From the NCBI RefSeq assembly GCF_049331405.1, contig NZ_CP186274.1, forward strand, positions 6,138,001-6,202,000: a stretch of DNA of 64,000 nucleotides, given 5' to 3'. This document shows, one piece after another, positions 50,492 through 59,320 of this stretch. Source of the stretch: PoT sp049331405 (lineage in GTDB: Bacteria; Planctomycetota; Planctomycetia; Isosphaerales; Isosphaeraceae). Both the position numbers and the translations under genes were made by a program. The notes under the pieces were generated by a model. The model was not told the origin of the DNA. It searched no databases and saw only the letters and a list, made by a program, of their open reading frames with translations. Position 1 is the stretch's first letter, and each line of letters begins with the position of its first letter.

Positions 50492-53341
50492 ATGGCGAAT
50501 TCGGCGCTGGGCGTGACCTTGCGGCAGATTCAGCGGCTCTATGACGGCGAGGCCGTCGCGAGCCTCCCCGACGCTCGCCTGCTGGAGCGGTTCGCCGCCT
50601 CCTGCGACGAGGCGTCGTTCGAGGCCCTCGTCGCCCGGCACGGGCCGATGGTGCTGGGCGTCTGCCGCTCGGTACTGAAGGACGAGCACGACGCCGAAGA
50701 TGCCTTCCAGGCCACCTTCCTGACGCTCGCCCGCAAGGCCCGGTCGATCCGGGTCGAGAACTCGCTGGGGGGCTGGCTCTACCGGGTCGCCTATCGCGTC
50801 GCCGTCCAGGCGAATCTCGAGTCGGACCGCCGTCGGCTCCGCGAGATCAAGGCCGGCTCGAGGGTTGCCGAGGCCTTTGACTTTGGGCACGAGTCTCGCC
50901 GCAGCGACGACCTCGCCACGCTGCACGAGGAGATCGAGCGCCTCCCCGATCAGCAGCGGGCCCCGGTCGTCCTCTGCTACCTCGAAGGCACGACTTACGA
51001 GGAGGCCGCCCGATCCCTCTGCTGGACCGAGCCGACCCTGCGCAGCCGCCTCACCAAGGCCCGCGAGCGGCTTAAAAGCGGCCTGACCCGCCGTGGTATC
51101 ACCGGCGCCGTCGCGATCGTCGGCGCCTTCTCCTCCTCCGAGCCCGCGGCCCTCGCGGCCGCTTCGCCTGCCCTTTTGCGCGTAGCCGTGGAAGTCGCCT
51201 CTCGGCGTGCGACCGCCTCGGCCAGTGCGATGCTTCTGGCCGGCCGGCTACGCTGGGCCTGGAACCTGTCGAGGCTCAAACTCGCCTTCCCCGCCCTCGC
51301 CCTGGCCTGCGCCGTGTCGTTCGCGATCGCTAATGGCGGCGACAAGCCCCCTGCCGAATCGCCCGAGGCTGCGCCGAAGCCGGCTCGTGTTTCGGCTCCT
51401 GCCCAGCCCACTGCCGAGAAGCCGGCAGAGACTGTTGAACTCCGCGGCGGTGTCCTGGCCCCCGACGGCAAGCCCGTTGTCGGGGCCACGATCCGCCTGG
51501 CTCACTTCATGGGGTACATCGTCAAGCGTGATGATGAGCCGATATCCACGAGCGGGGCCGATGGCCGATTCTCCTTGCGGGCACCCCGGGATCTGGTCGA
51601 ACAACTTTCCAGCGGGAGAAACCGATTCGCTCCCGAACTCATCGCGATGGCCCCAGGTTTCGGCCCGGGGAGGGCTGCGGTCGGGAATTACTCCGGCGCG
51701 ATCCGGGATGTCGTCGTCCGGTTGGTCAAGGATGATCTTCCGATCGAGGGACGAATCATCGACCTCGAAGGGAAGCCGGTCGAAGGAGCGGTGATCCGCA
51801 CATCCGATATTTTCGACGCTCCCGCGGGGGATCTGACCCCCTGGATCGAGGGTATGAAGGCGGATCCCACAGGACCACATCAGGGCGGCCTTCACGAAAT
51901 GCCCTTCAAGCAAGAACGAACGACCGGGCCCGATGGTCGATTTCGCCTCGACGGGGTCGGCCGTGAACGGGTCGTTATGTTTGTGGTCTCCGGACAGACG
52001 ATCGTCACGACGCGGACCTTTGCGATGACCAAGGATGTACCGCCGCTATGGTCGGCGCGAACGCAAATCATCGGCCCAGAAACGATGATTTTCAACGGAC
52101 CTCGGTTCGATTTCGCCGTCGCCCCTTGCAAGCCAGTGACAGGGGTTATCCGGGACCTTGATTCAGGAGAGCCCCTGTCCGGAATACGTATCAACGGAAA
52201 TGAATCTGGAGGTCGCAGCGGCCTTTACTACGATGAAAACAGCGTGACTACCGACGAGAATGGTCGTTACCATCTGACGGGATTGGCCCGTGGCGATCGC
52301 TACCAGATCTTTGTCTTCAACGGGAAAGATCAACCCTATTTTGCAGGGTCATTCGTCGAGGCGTCGAACTCGCCTGGACTGGCCCCCGCGAGGATCGACC
52401 TTCGACTCAAGCGAGGCGTCCTGGTCCGGGGCCGCGTGGTGGATAAACGTTCGGGCTCGCCGCTCAAGTCTGTCAGGATCGAGTCATATGCCCTGAGCAA
52501 TAATCCCCACATCAAGGATTATCCCGGGTTTCGAGATAGTACGTATCCGACATATACATTTTCTGATGAGTCGGGGCGATTCGCCATCGCCGCCGTGCCG
52601 GGCCAGGGATTCCTCGGGGTGCGTGCCAACTCGGATCAGTACCTCCTGGGCGTTGGCAAGGAACTGATCCAGCCCAAGGATACCAACACATCCTTGCCGG
52701 CTTACCCTGCCTTTCCGTTTGCCGACAATTTCCACCTGCTCGTCCCTTATGATCTCCAGGTCGGGGCCTCGCAGGCTCCGCTGGAACTCCAACTTGATCC
52801 GGGGCGAACGGCCTCGGCCTCGATCGTCGAATCCGACGGCAAGCCCGTCGTCGGTTGCGTCGTCTTTGGCAGGGAACCGTACAGGCTTTGGGCGAGGAGC
52901 CCGCTGGATTCCGCGACATTCGAGATTGTGGGACTCGACCCGCGCACGCCTCGCCTCGTGATGGCCTTGCACGAGGGTCGAAAGCTCTCGGGGTGGGCCC
53001 TGATCACCGCGGACGCCACCGGCCCGGCGACCCTGACCCTCCGCCCTTCGGCCAGCATTACCGGCCGGATTGTTGATGAAGAGGGAAACCCCAGGACGAG
53101 GCTTGAAATCGCCAGCTATGGATCTTCGGAGAAGCCTGATCCCCTGGCCGGTTCGTTCCAAACCCCGTGTGCCGTCGACCAGCATGGGCGGTTCCGGATC
53201 GACCTTGTTCCCGGGGCCATTTTTTCGGCCTCTGCCCTAGGGAGAAACGGCGGTACTCAAGGCGAACTCTTCGCAAATATCAAGCTCGAACCGGGCGAGG
53301 TCCGCGACCTGGGCGATATCGTGGTGAAGTCGCCAAAATGA
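50492..53341 (+). CDS. ECF sigma factor fused to six carboxypeptidase-regulatory-like modules
   Basis: A 949-residue fusion. Sigma region 2 lies at about 42-85 (FEALVARHGPMVLGVCRSVLKDEHDAEDAFQATFLTLARK) and region 4 at about 148-195 (LPDQQRAPVVLCYLEGTTYEEAARSLCWTEPTLRSRLTKARERL). An Ala-rich linker and one membrane helix (LKLAFPALALACAVSFAIA, 262-280) follow, then a Pro/Ala spacer. The remaining 630 residues hold about six beta modules of the carboxypeptidase-regulatory type (VELRGGVLAPDGKPVVGATIRLA; LPIEGRIIDLEGKPVEGAVIRT; ASITGRIVDEEGNPRTRLEIA and others). The architecture parallels the ECF-WD40 gene at 1698 and the interrupted ECF-TolC gene just downstream. ATG 50492 is backed by GGCGAGGAC. 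The exported modules may sense surface material, which is inference. Confidence 0.92.
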   Translation: MANSALGVTLRQIQRLYDGEAVASLPDARLLERFAASCDEASFEALVARHGPMVLGVCRSVLKDEHDAEDAFQATFLTLARKARSIRVENSLGGWLYRVAYRVAVQANLESDRRRLREIKAGSRVAEAFDFGHESRRSDDLATLHEEIERLPDQQRAPVVLCYLEGTTYEEAARSLCWTEPTLRSRLTKARERLKSGLTRRGITGAVAIVGAFSSSEPAALAAASPALLRVAVEVASRRATASASAMLLAGRLRWAWNLSRLKLAFPALALACAVSFAIANGGDKPPAESPEAAPKPARVSAPAQPTAEKPAETVELRGGVLAPDGKPVVGATIRLAHFMGYIVKRDDEPISTSGADGRFSLRAPRDLVEQLSSGRNRFAPELIAMAPGFGPGRAAVGNYSGAIRDVVVRLVKDDLPIEGRIIDLEGKPVEGAVIRTSDIFDAPAGDLTPWIEGMKADPTGPHQGGLHEMPFKQERTTGPDGRFRLDGVGRERVVMFVVSGQTIVTTRTFAMTKDVPPLWSARTQIIGPETMIFNGPRFDFAVAPCKPVTGVIRDLDSGEPLSGIRINGNESGGRSGLYYDENSVTTDENGRYHLTGLARGDRYQIFVFNGKDQPYFAGSFVEASNSPGLAPARIDLRLKRGVLVRGRVVDKRSGSPLKSVRIESYALSNNPHIKDYPGFRDSTYPTYTFSDESGRFAIAAVPGQGFLGVRANSDQYLLGVGKELIQPKDTNTSLPAYPAFPFADNFHLLVPYDLQVGASQAPLELQLDPGRTASASIVESDGKPVVGCVVFGREPYRLWARSPLDSATFEIVGLDPRTPRLVMALHEGRKLSGWALITADATGPATLTLRPSASITGRIVDEEGNPRTRLEIASYGSSEKPDPLAGSFQTPCAVDQHGRFRIDLVPGAIFSASALGRNGGTQGELFANIKLEPGEVRDLGDIVVKSPK

Positions 53342-53656
53342 GGTTGTGCTGATGTCAGAAAGTAAATCCGGGACAGCTCCTCGTTCTCGCTGAGCGTGGT
53401 TGTTTCGAATCAATAATGTCTGATGTATTGATTGCAGTAAGCCAGTCGCGTTACGTCGGGGCGTCTCTCTATCATCCACCTCTCCTCACCCGAGCCTCCC
53501 CGCTTCGATAAAATTGCCAGACGCCGGGAGGGATCACGCCGCCCGGGGTGTTCCCCCGGTCCATCGCGGATCGAAAAAAGTCGCAACCCTCGCCGATTGC
53601 CGTCACATTACTGGTGTCGACGCGCCCGAAGGCAAGACGGACCGAGGATCAGACTC
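53342..53656. other. Intergenic region between two ECF genes
   Basis: This 315-bp gap separates two plus-strand ECF-fusion genes. No reading frame, strong hairpin or inverted repeat is evident; a promoter for the second ECF gene is expected here but I cannot place its elements. Confidence 0.4.
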
Positions 53657-54287
53657 GTGGCGATACACAGGGAAAACGCCTGCCGGCGTGAGTTGAATAC
53701 GCTGTTTCTCGTCGGGGCGACCCGCGAACTCACCGACGGCCAGTTGCTGGAGCGGTTCGCGACCGGACATGGCAAGGTGGCCGAGCTCGCGTTCGCGGCC
53801 CTGGTCGATCGCCACGGGGCGATGGTCGAGCGCGTCTGTCGGGCTCAACTCGGCGACTCGCACGACGCGCAGGATGCGTTTCAGGCGACGTTCCTGATCC
53901 TGGTCAGGAAGGCCCGCACGCTCTGGGTCCGCGACTCGCTGGGCCCCTGGCTGCATCAGGTGGCGTATCGGACCTCGTCCTGTGCGCGGGCGAATCACCT
54001 GAGACGCCAGAGGCACGAGCGTCGGGTCGCCGAGAGGTTCAACGAGGCCGTCGAGCACGAGATCGAGGCCGACCCGGAATGGGGCCGGGTGCTGCACGCG
54101 GAGATCCTGCGTTTGCCCGACCGCTTTCGGATCCCCATCGTGCTGTGCGACCTCGAAGGGCGGACCTCCGAGGAGGCCGCACGCGAGATGAACTGCCCCG
54201 TCGGGACGGTCAAGAGCTGGCGGTCGCGGGGCCGGGCCCGACTACGCCAGCGCCTGATCCGTGCGGGGCTGTCGTCGACGGCCGCGG
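53657..54287 (+). pseudogene. ECF sigma factor part of a frameshifted sigma-TolC fusion
   Basis: From GTG 53657 (ribosome site GAGGATC) the frame encodes a normal ECF factor: TDGQLLERFATG, region 2 FAALVDRHGAMVERVCRAQL with DAQDAFQATFLILVRKA, and region 4 LPDRFRIPIVLCDLEGRTSEEAAREMNCPVGTVKSWRSRGRARLRQRLIRAGL. At about base 54287 the family-like reading moves to the +1 frame. In-frame translation beyond this point gives Arg/Gly-rich shadow sequence to a stop at 54679, while the other frame continues with LEVALMADAARAGIVERAAEITVRA, the expected linker seen in the two intact fusions of this window. One extra base near 54284-54290 or two missing bases would explain it. It may be a real mutation, a sequencing error or, less likely, programmed frameshifting. 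The sigma half itself is complete. Confidence 0.8.
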
Positions 54288-55973
54288 CTCGAGGTCGCCC
54301 TCATGGCCGACGCGGCCAGGGCGGGGATCGTCGAGCGGGCCGCGGAAATCACCGTCAGGGCGGCGGTACGGAGCCTGTCCCCCGGGACGGCGGCCGTCGA
54401 GGTTTCGGAGAGCGTACGCAGACTCATCCAGGGAGGATTGAGGCCGATGCTTCTGAATTCGTTGAGGAATGTGGCGACCGTGGGCCTGGCCGTCGCGCTG
54501 GTCGCGGCCGGCGTCGTTGCCGTCGCCCGCGTCGAACCCACCGACCCGGGCCCGAAGGCCGAAGCCCCTCGCCCCGAGCCCGTGGCCGTTGCTGCCCCCA
54601 AGGCCTCGCCGGCCCCGGCTCCCAGGGGGGAGATCTGGAAGTTGACGCTCCGCGATGCGATCGGGATCGCGCTGGATAACAATGAAACCGTACGCGTGCT
54701 GGCCGTTAACAGGCTGAACTCCTCAGTTGGGCGCCCGAATGGGGGGCTCGCCCCGGAACCCTCTCACGCCACGCGGCGACCGGTCGGTCCCATCTACAGG
54801 ATAGGCCCTAGCGAATCGGCTACTCTCTCTCCTCGATTCAAAGCCGAGGTCATGGGCTACCTCTTCTCCGTCGAGCAACAGTATTGGGAACTGGCACAGG
54901 TCATTGAAATGTGTTCGGCCAGCGAGAAAGCCATCGCGTTGGCGGAAGAGATTCATCGCGCCACCGAGGCTGATCTGGCAACGGGGAGCGGCACCGTTGC
55001 TGACGTCGCGGAGACCCGGCAGAGACTCGAGCAGTTTCGGCTCGACCTTATCACTAAGACTTCAGACCGAATCACGGTCGAACGACAGCTTCGCAAGGTC
55101 CTTGGGCTACCCCAGAGCGATAACCGCCGGATCGTCGCAGTCACCCCGCCGGTCGAAGCCAAGGTGTCACCAGACTGGGACAAATCCCTGTCGAAAATGC
55201 TGGCCAATCACCCCATGCTCGTGTCGGAGGTGAGCATCGAGGAAGTGCGGAATGCCCTCCTCGCGTTACGAATCAACGAGTCTCCATCGGATCTTCCACC
55301 AGCCGTTCGAACCGGCTTCGATGCGCTGACATCCGATCAGAAGGAGTTGATCGATCAGTCGACGCATATACTGGCGCGTTGCTTCCTCGAAGTCGATGCG
55401 GGCTACAAGCAACTCGAGGCGGCCAAGAATCTCCGATCTGCGGCCGACGATCGTCTCAAATCTCAGCACACGTTATATGATCAAAGAAAAGTTTCGATCG
55501 ACCGCTATCATGACGCCGTGAGTCAGTACGCCAACGCCCTTGCGACGGAAGCCAGGTTCAAGGCGACCTACACGCTCTCCCTCGCCGCCCTGGAAGAGGC
55601 CCAGGGGACTTTGCTCGAATATGACGGGATCGAGGTGATCACGGGCCGACTGGGTCGCAGGGGCATGGCAACGATGCCGCCGACTGGAGATCAAACAGGA
55701 TTGCCCGCACCTGCGGCCCCGCCGGAACTGCAGAAGACCCCGGCCGCGAATCCGCTCCCCCAGACGAAAGAGATCGAGAGGGTGTCTGATATGAGGGGAG
55801 GCAAAGGCTACTCGTTCCAACTCTCCATCAAGATCGGCTCTCTGCCGATCGAGATCCGCGGGTCGCTGAAGCCGGATCGCAATAATGATCCGGTCGTGAT
55901 GCCGCCAATCAGAGAAGGCGAGGCCACCGGCGTTCAGGCACCGCCGCCCCTCGCGGCGCCGAGCAGGAACTGA
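54288..55973 (+). CDS. Linker, membrane helix and TolC-like half of the frameshifted ECF fusion
   Basis: This frame continues the sigma-factor gene after the +1 shift. It has an Ala-rich linker, one membrane helix (VATVGLAVALVAAGVVAVARV), a Pro/Ala spacer, and then a domain resembling outer-membrane efflux (TolC/OEP) proteins. That domain has a coiled-coil-rich pattern: LTLRDAIGIALDNNETVRVLAV, EVMGYLFSVEQQYWELAQVIEM ... GSGTVADVAETRQRLEQFRLDLITKTSDRITVERQLRKVLGLP, and ATEARFKATYTLSLAALEEAQGTLLEY. It is shorter than a full TolC and has no N-terminal signal of its own. If translated separately, ATG 54303 or ATG 54447 could serve as starts. Its last 40 bp overlap the convergent TetR gene. Confidence 0.75.
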   Translation, partial: LEVALMADAARAGIVERAAEITVRAAVRSLSPGTAAVEVSESVRRLIQGGLRPMLLNSLRNVATVGLAVALVAAGVVAVARVEPTDPGPKAEAPRPEPVAVAAPKASPAPAPRGEIWKLTLRDAIGIALDNNETVRVLAVNRLNSSVGRPNGGLAPEPSHATRRPVGPIYRIGPSESATLSPRFKAEVMGYLFSVEQQYWELAQVIEMCSASEKAIALAEEIHRATEADLATGSGTVADVAETRQRLEQFRLDLITKTSDRITVERQLRKVLGLPQSDNRRIVAVTPPVEAKVSPDWDKSLSKMLANHPMLVSEVSIEEVRNALLALRINESPSDLPPAVRTGFDALTSDQKELIDQSTHILARCFLEVDAGYKQLEAAKNLRSAADDRLKSQHTLYDQRKVSIDRYHDAVSQYANALATEARFKATYTLSLAALEEAQGTLLEYDGIEVITGRLGRRGMATMPPTGDQTGLPAPAAPPELQKTPAANPLPQTKEIERVSDMRGGKGYSFQLSIKIGSLPIEIRGSLKPDRNNDPVVMPPIREGEATGVQAPPPLAAPSRN

Positions 55974-56515
55974 TCGGCGATCCAGTCGGCGAGGTCGTCG
56001 GGCCAGGGGCGAGGGGTCGAGATCATCACCCGGTGCATCATCCCCAGGAGGGCCAACGCCGACCGGCCCGGGTGGGGTGCGGCGAACTCGCCCGAGGCGT
56101 GGCCCTCACGCAAGAGGCCCTCGATCAGGTCGAAGAGACGCTCCCGCCGGCTGCGGATGGCCGAGTCCTCCCCGCGCGGCGGGTTGCCGTCCAGATGATG
56201 GATCGTCTCGAGGTAGTGGGGATACTCGCCCGAGAACCGCACCGCGTCCTGGATCAAAGCCCGCAACTGCTCGCCAGAGCCCGAGACTCCCGCCATCCTG
56301 GCCTGGACCTCGTCGAGCCGACGGCCCGAGACCTCCGCCACCATCGCGCGGAAGAGGGCCTCCTTGTCCTTGAAATGCAGGTAGAGCGTCCCCTTGGCCA
56401 CCCCCGCCCCCTCGGCGATGTCCCCCATGCGGACCTCGGCGAAAGGACGCTCCGCGAAGAGCCTGGCGGCGGCGGCGAGGATGCGAGGCAGCTTCTCGGG
56501 GTCGGCGATTCGCAC
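55934..56515 (-). CDS. TetR/AcrR-family transcriptional regulator
   Basis: A 193-residue regulator. The N-terminal helix-turn-helix is clear: ILAAAARLFAERPFAEVRMGDIAEGAGVAKGTLYLHFKDKEALFRAMV. The C-terminal ligand-binding part is helical and individual (LRALIQDAVRFSGEYPHYLETIHHLDG ...). GTG 56515 was chosen because AGGGA precedes it and the DNA-binding domain begins 10 residues later; the frame is open further upstream without family character. It is divergent from the cupin gene. The palindrome TGACC-N3-GGTCA at 56653-56665, between the two, is a plausible operator for this regulator. Its 3' end overlaps the TolC-like gene by 40 bp. Confidence 0.92.
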   Translation of the reverse strand: MRIADPEKLPRILAAAARLFAERPFAEVRMGDIAEGAGVAKGTLYLHFKDKEALFRAMVAEVSGRRLDEVQARMAGVSGSGEQLRALIQDAVRFSGEYPHYLETIHHLDGNPPRGEDSAIRSRRERLFDLIEGLLREGHASGEFAAPHPGRSALALLGMMHRVMISTPRPWPDDLADWIADQFLLGAARGGGA

Positions 56516-56652
56516 GGATGTCCCTCGGGTTCGACGGCGCCCGGCCAATGCCCGAGACGCCCGGCTGCATGCTAAGTCCTGCCCGCCCCCGACCACAACC
56601 CCATGCCCCAACCCTTGACTTCCTACTCCCGCGACACAATGATCTTTATTAA

Positions 56653-56665
56653 TGACCCTCGGTCA
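56653..56665. promoter_or_regulatory. Candidate TetR-type operator TGACCCTCGGTCA
   Basis: A perfect inverted repeat (5-bp arms, 3-base centre) in the 222-bp gap between the divergent TetR and cupin genes, 73 bp ahead of the cupin start. It sits next to an AT-rich stretch (ATCTTTATTAATGA) that could be promoter DNA. Its form and place are typical of TetR-family operators, but binding is not shown. Confidence 0.55.
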
Positions 56666-56737
56666 GTTATGGGCCGATCGGGCCCGGGTTGAGGGGGAGG
56701 GATTCGCGGCGCTCGCGGGATTCCGGGGCGTGGAGAC

Positions 56738-57307
56738 ATGGAACGCAGCGATATTTCGGCCCTGGAACTCCTCAAGGGGCGTTTGCGTGGGGCCTCCGGC
56801 AAGCTCGGCTCGAAGAAGGCGCCGACGTCTGCGGGGTCGCCCCTGTCGGCCCGGCGGCTCGACGAGGCCCCGCCGTTCTCCGCCCACCATGCCAAAGGGT
56901 TGGATCGGCTCTACGAGTCGTCCGAATTCGGGCTCCTGCCCCCCTTCACCGGCCTCGCCCGGCCGATCCTCCGCGAGGTCTTCGGCAGGACGGGCGTCGA
57001 ACTCATGTTCATCCGGGTCGATCCCGGCGATGCGACTCCCTTCGCGATGCGACACCGCAAGGACGAGGTCGTCTACATCGTCACCTCGGGGCGTGGTCAG
57101 TTCCTGATGGACGGCCAGGCAGTCGAGGTCGCCGAAGGATCCGTTCTGCGCGTGAGTCCGGCCACGGTGCGAGCCTGGCGGAACACGGCGTCGGAGGATC
57201 TCTGCCTGCTCGTCATCCAGGCGAGGGCCAGGCGCTTCGGCTTGAGGATGAGGTCGGACGCCGTCGGATTGCCGGGACGCATCGCGTGGCCGACCTCGAT
57301 TGTTTGA
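56738..57307 (+). CDS. Cupin-domain protein
   Basis: A 189-residue protein. The N-terminal third is polar. The cupin core runs from about 85 to 165 (VELMFIRVDPGDATPFAMRHRKDEVVYIVTSGRGQFLMDGQAVEVAEGSVLRVSPATVRAWRNTA). The first motif has His and Glu in MRHRKDEVVYI, but the usual second-motif His is replaced (VRAWRN), so metal binding may be incomplete. Single-cupin proteins can be isomerases, dioxygenases or binding proteins. ATG 56738 was chosen without a strong ribosome site. It is divergent from the TetR gene and probably under its control (inference). The end is marked by a strong hairpin. Confidence 0.8.
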   Translation: MERSDISALELLKGRLRGASGKLGSKKAPTSAGSPLSARRLDEAPPFSAHHAKGLDRLYESSEFGLLPPFTGLARPILREVFGRTGVELMFIRVDPGDATPFAMRHRKDEVVYIVTSGRGQFLMDGQAVEVAEGSVLRVSPATVRAWRNTASEDLCLLVIQARARRFGLRMRSDAVGLPGRIAWPTSIV

Positions 57308-57354
57308 TGCGTCGGTTCGAATCGTGGCGAGGTGATGCGTTGTACAAGAACCAA

Positions 57355-57395
57355 CGGGACTGGTCCCGAGGCGATGGGCCTCGGGACCAGTCCCG
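57355..57395. terminator. Perfect 18-bp bidirectional terminator
   Basis: Arms 57355-57372 and 57378-57395 pair perfectly around a 5-base loop, between the convergent cupin (plus) and ApbC (minus) genes. It is followed by ATTTGCGTT on the plus strand. It is the longest perfect stem seen in the window. Confidence 0.85.
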
Positions 57396-57428
57396 ATTTG
57401 CGTTCGCGAAAGGGCCGGCGTTCGAGCC

Positions 57429-58595
57429 TCAGTTGAGGATCTCGAGCTTGGGCATCTTGGGCGTCTTGATGTTCTGGATGCTGATCTGCGCGGCGAGCTG
57501 TTCGACGACGCCGAGGAGGTAGGGACGCGAAGGCGAACCGGGGGCCAGGGCCTCCTTGAAGTTACCCTCGTCGCCGCGCTCGCGGACGTTGATGTTGAGG
57601 GGAACTTCGCCGAGGAACGGGACGCCGAGGTACTCGGCCTTGCGGCGAGCCCCGCCCTTGCCGAAGAGGTAGGCCCGCTCGTCGCCGGGGTTCTCGAAGA
57701 GCCCCTGGCTCTGGAGCAAGGCCTGGGCCTTGGGGCCGCCGCGCTCCTGGAGGTAGGCCTGGACGTCGAAGAAGCTCATGTTCTCGATCATGCCCAGGAT
57801 GGGAACCTTGAGCTGGCGGAACATCGAGACCGCGCGGACGGCGTCGAGCAGGGCCACCTCCTGCGGCGTGCAGACGACGACGGCCCCGGTCAGCGGCAAG
57901 GCCTGGGAGAGCGTCAGGGGGATGTCCCCCGTGCCCGGCGGCAGGTCGATGACGAGGTAGTCGAGCGTCCCCCAGTCCACCTGGTGGAGGAACTGAGTCA
58001 TGATCCCGTGGAGCATCGGCCCGCGCATGATCACGGCGCGTTCGGGCTCGAGCAGGAAGCCCATCGACATCAGGCGGAGGCCGCCGGCCTCGATCGGCTG
58101 GATCCGCTCCCCCTTGGCCATCGGGCGGCCGGTCGCCCCGACGAGGTGCGGGATGGACGGGCCGTAGACGTCGGCATCCATCAGGCCGACTTTGGCGCCG
58201 AAGGCCTGGAGCCCGAAGGCGATGGCCGTGGCCATCGTCGACTTGCCCACCCCTCCCTTGCCCGAGCCGACGGCGATGACGTTCTTGACGCCCGGGATGT
58301 CCCCCTTCTCGGCGACCCCCTTGCCCCGGACCTCGGCCGTCATCGTCACGTTGAAGGTCCAGTCGCTCCCCAGGCGCGAGGTGAGGGCCTGGCGGACGTC
58401 GGCCTCGATCTTGGCCTTCATCGGGCAGGCGGGGGTCGTCAGCTTGACCGTCAGGCCGAGCGTGCCCTCGCCGATGACGATGTCCTTGATCATGCCGAGG
58501 TCGACGAGGTCGCGATGAAGGTCGGGATCCTTCACCCCTTTCAAGGCGCCGAGAACGTCCTGCTCGGTGAGGGTCGGGGTTTTCTTGCCGAACAT
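57429..58595 (-). CDS. apbC: Mrp/NBP35-family iron-sulfur cluster carrier ATPase
   Basis: A 388-residue protein. The first 95 residues are a MIP18 (DUF59) domain (LTEQDVLGALKGVKDPDLHRDLVDLGMIKDI ... TTPACPMKAKIEADV, with the conserved Cys). The P-loop part follows: the deviant Walker A GSGKGGVGKST, DADVYGPSIPHLVG, and DLPPGTGDIPLTLSQ. Family members bind and transfer Fe-S clusters. The C-terminal CxxC that holds the cluster in many Mrp proteins is not evident; the C-terminal part reads GKGGARRKAEYLGVPFLGEVPLNINVRERGDEG, so cluster binding may differ. ATG 58595 is the natural start. A perfect terminator follows. It lies 128 bp downstream of the receiver-like gene on the same strand and might share its transcript. 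Confidence 0.93.
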   Translation of the reverse strand: MFGKKTPTLTEQDVLGALKGVKDPDLHRDLVDLGMIKDIVIGEGTLGLTVKLTTPACPMKAKIEADVRQALTSRLGSDWTFNVTMTAEVRGKGVAEKGDIPGVKNVIAVGSGKGGVGKSTMATAIAFGLQAFGAKVGLMDADVYGPSIPHLVGATGRPMAKGERIQPIEAGGLRLMSMGFLLEPERAVIMRGPMLHGIMTQFLHQVDWGTLDYLVIDLPPGTGDIPLTLSQALPLTGAVVVCTPQEVALLDAVRAVSMFRQLKVPILGMIENMSFFDVQAYLQERGGPKAQALLQSQGLFENPGDERAYLFGKGGARRKAEYLGVPFLGEVPLNINVRERGDEGNFKEALAPGSPSRPYLLGVVEQLAAQISIQNIKTPKMPKLEILN

Positions 58596-58723
58596 CGAAT
58601 GAATATCCTCTCTAAGCGTTTCTGGGCCTTACCTTGCGGGGTGGGATGGACCGACGGACCTTCGGCAACGATTCGATCGCGGGGGTCTGATGATTCGGGC
58701 GGAGCCACCTGGGCATGGGCCGG

Positions 58724-59311
58724 TCAGGGCCGCGGGTTACGGGCCGCGGTGGGCGTGAGGTAAGGGGCCAGCCAGTTCCAGGGTTCCGGTTCGGGTGAGG
58801 GCTTGCGGGCGCTCGACCAGCCGTCTTGCTCGGTGCGACGCAGGGCGATCGGGATCCAACGTTCGATCAAGCGGGCGACGGCCGGGGGGGTGAACGGGCC
58901 GGAGAGCACGTGGGTCGCGCCCAGTTCCCGGGCCAGGATCTCGACCCCGTCGTGGGCCTCGGCGTCGAGCACGAGCACCATGGCCTGGGAGGAGGCCTGG
59001 AGGGCGTGGTCGAGGGCCTCGAGGCCGGGCTTCAACTGCCTGGCCAGGTCGATCACGACGATCGGGCAGGCCGTGCCGCCGAGCACATCGAGCAGGTCGG
59101 CCGTCGACCGCGACTCGACGAGGCGGACCGGCCAGGCGGCGAGCCGGGGGCGAAGCTGCCGGGCCCAGTTCCCCAACCGCTCGTGTACGACCAGCGGTAG
59201 ATTCACCACGAGGTTGCGACCGTCCCCGTTATCGTTCGCCCGGCCGAAAGACCCACCTCGAAGCCGCGACCGGTGCCGTCCTTTGCGTCCCGCCCGCTCA
59301 TTCGAGCCCAC
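58724..59311 (-). CDS. Degenerate receiver-like protein
   Basis: A 195-residue protein. After a basic N-terminus the central part (about 75-165) has the strand-helix order of a response-regulator receiver: VRLVESRSTADLLDVLGGTACPIVVIDLARQLKPGLEALDHAL ... AMVLVLDAEAHDGVEILARELGATHVLSGPFTPPAVARLIERW. The N-terminal acidic pair and the Lys near the end are not evident, so phosphorylation is doubtful; one Asp (VVIDLA) sits at the acceptor place. It starts with GTG 59311, nine bases after the stop of the hybrid kinase gene, which makes it part of that operon. An internal GTG (VVNLPLV) is an alternative start. Its function is unknown. Confidence 0.7.
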   Translation of the reverse strand: MGSNERAGRKGRHRSRLRGGSFGRANDNGDGRNLVVNLPLVVHERLGNWARQLRPRLAAWPVRLVESRSTADLLDVLGGTACPIVVIDLARQLKPGLEALDHALQASSQAMVLVLDAEAHDGVEILARELGATHVLSGPFTPPAVARLIERWIPIALRRTEQDGWSSARKPSPEPEPWNWLAPYLTPTAARNPRP

Positions 59312-59320
59312 TCGATTCTA

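Noticed and set aside
57313..57323. tRNA T-arm-like GGTTCGAATC
   Set aside because: No acceptor, D or anticodon stem can be formed around it; it is the tail of the cupin gene region.
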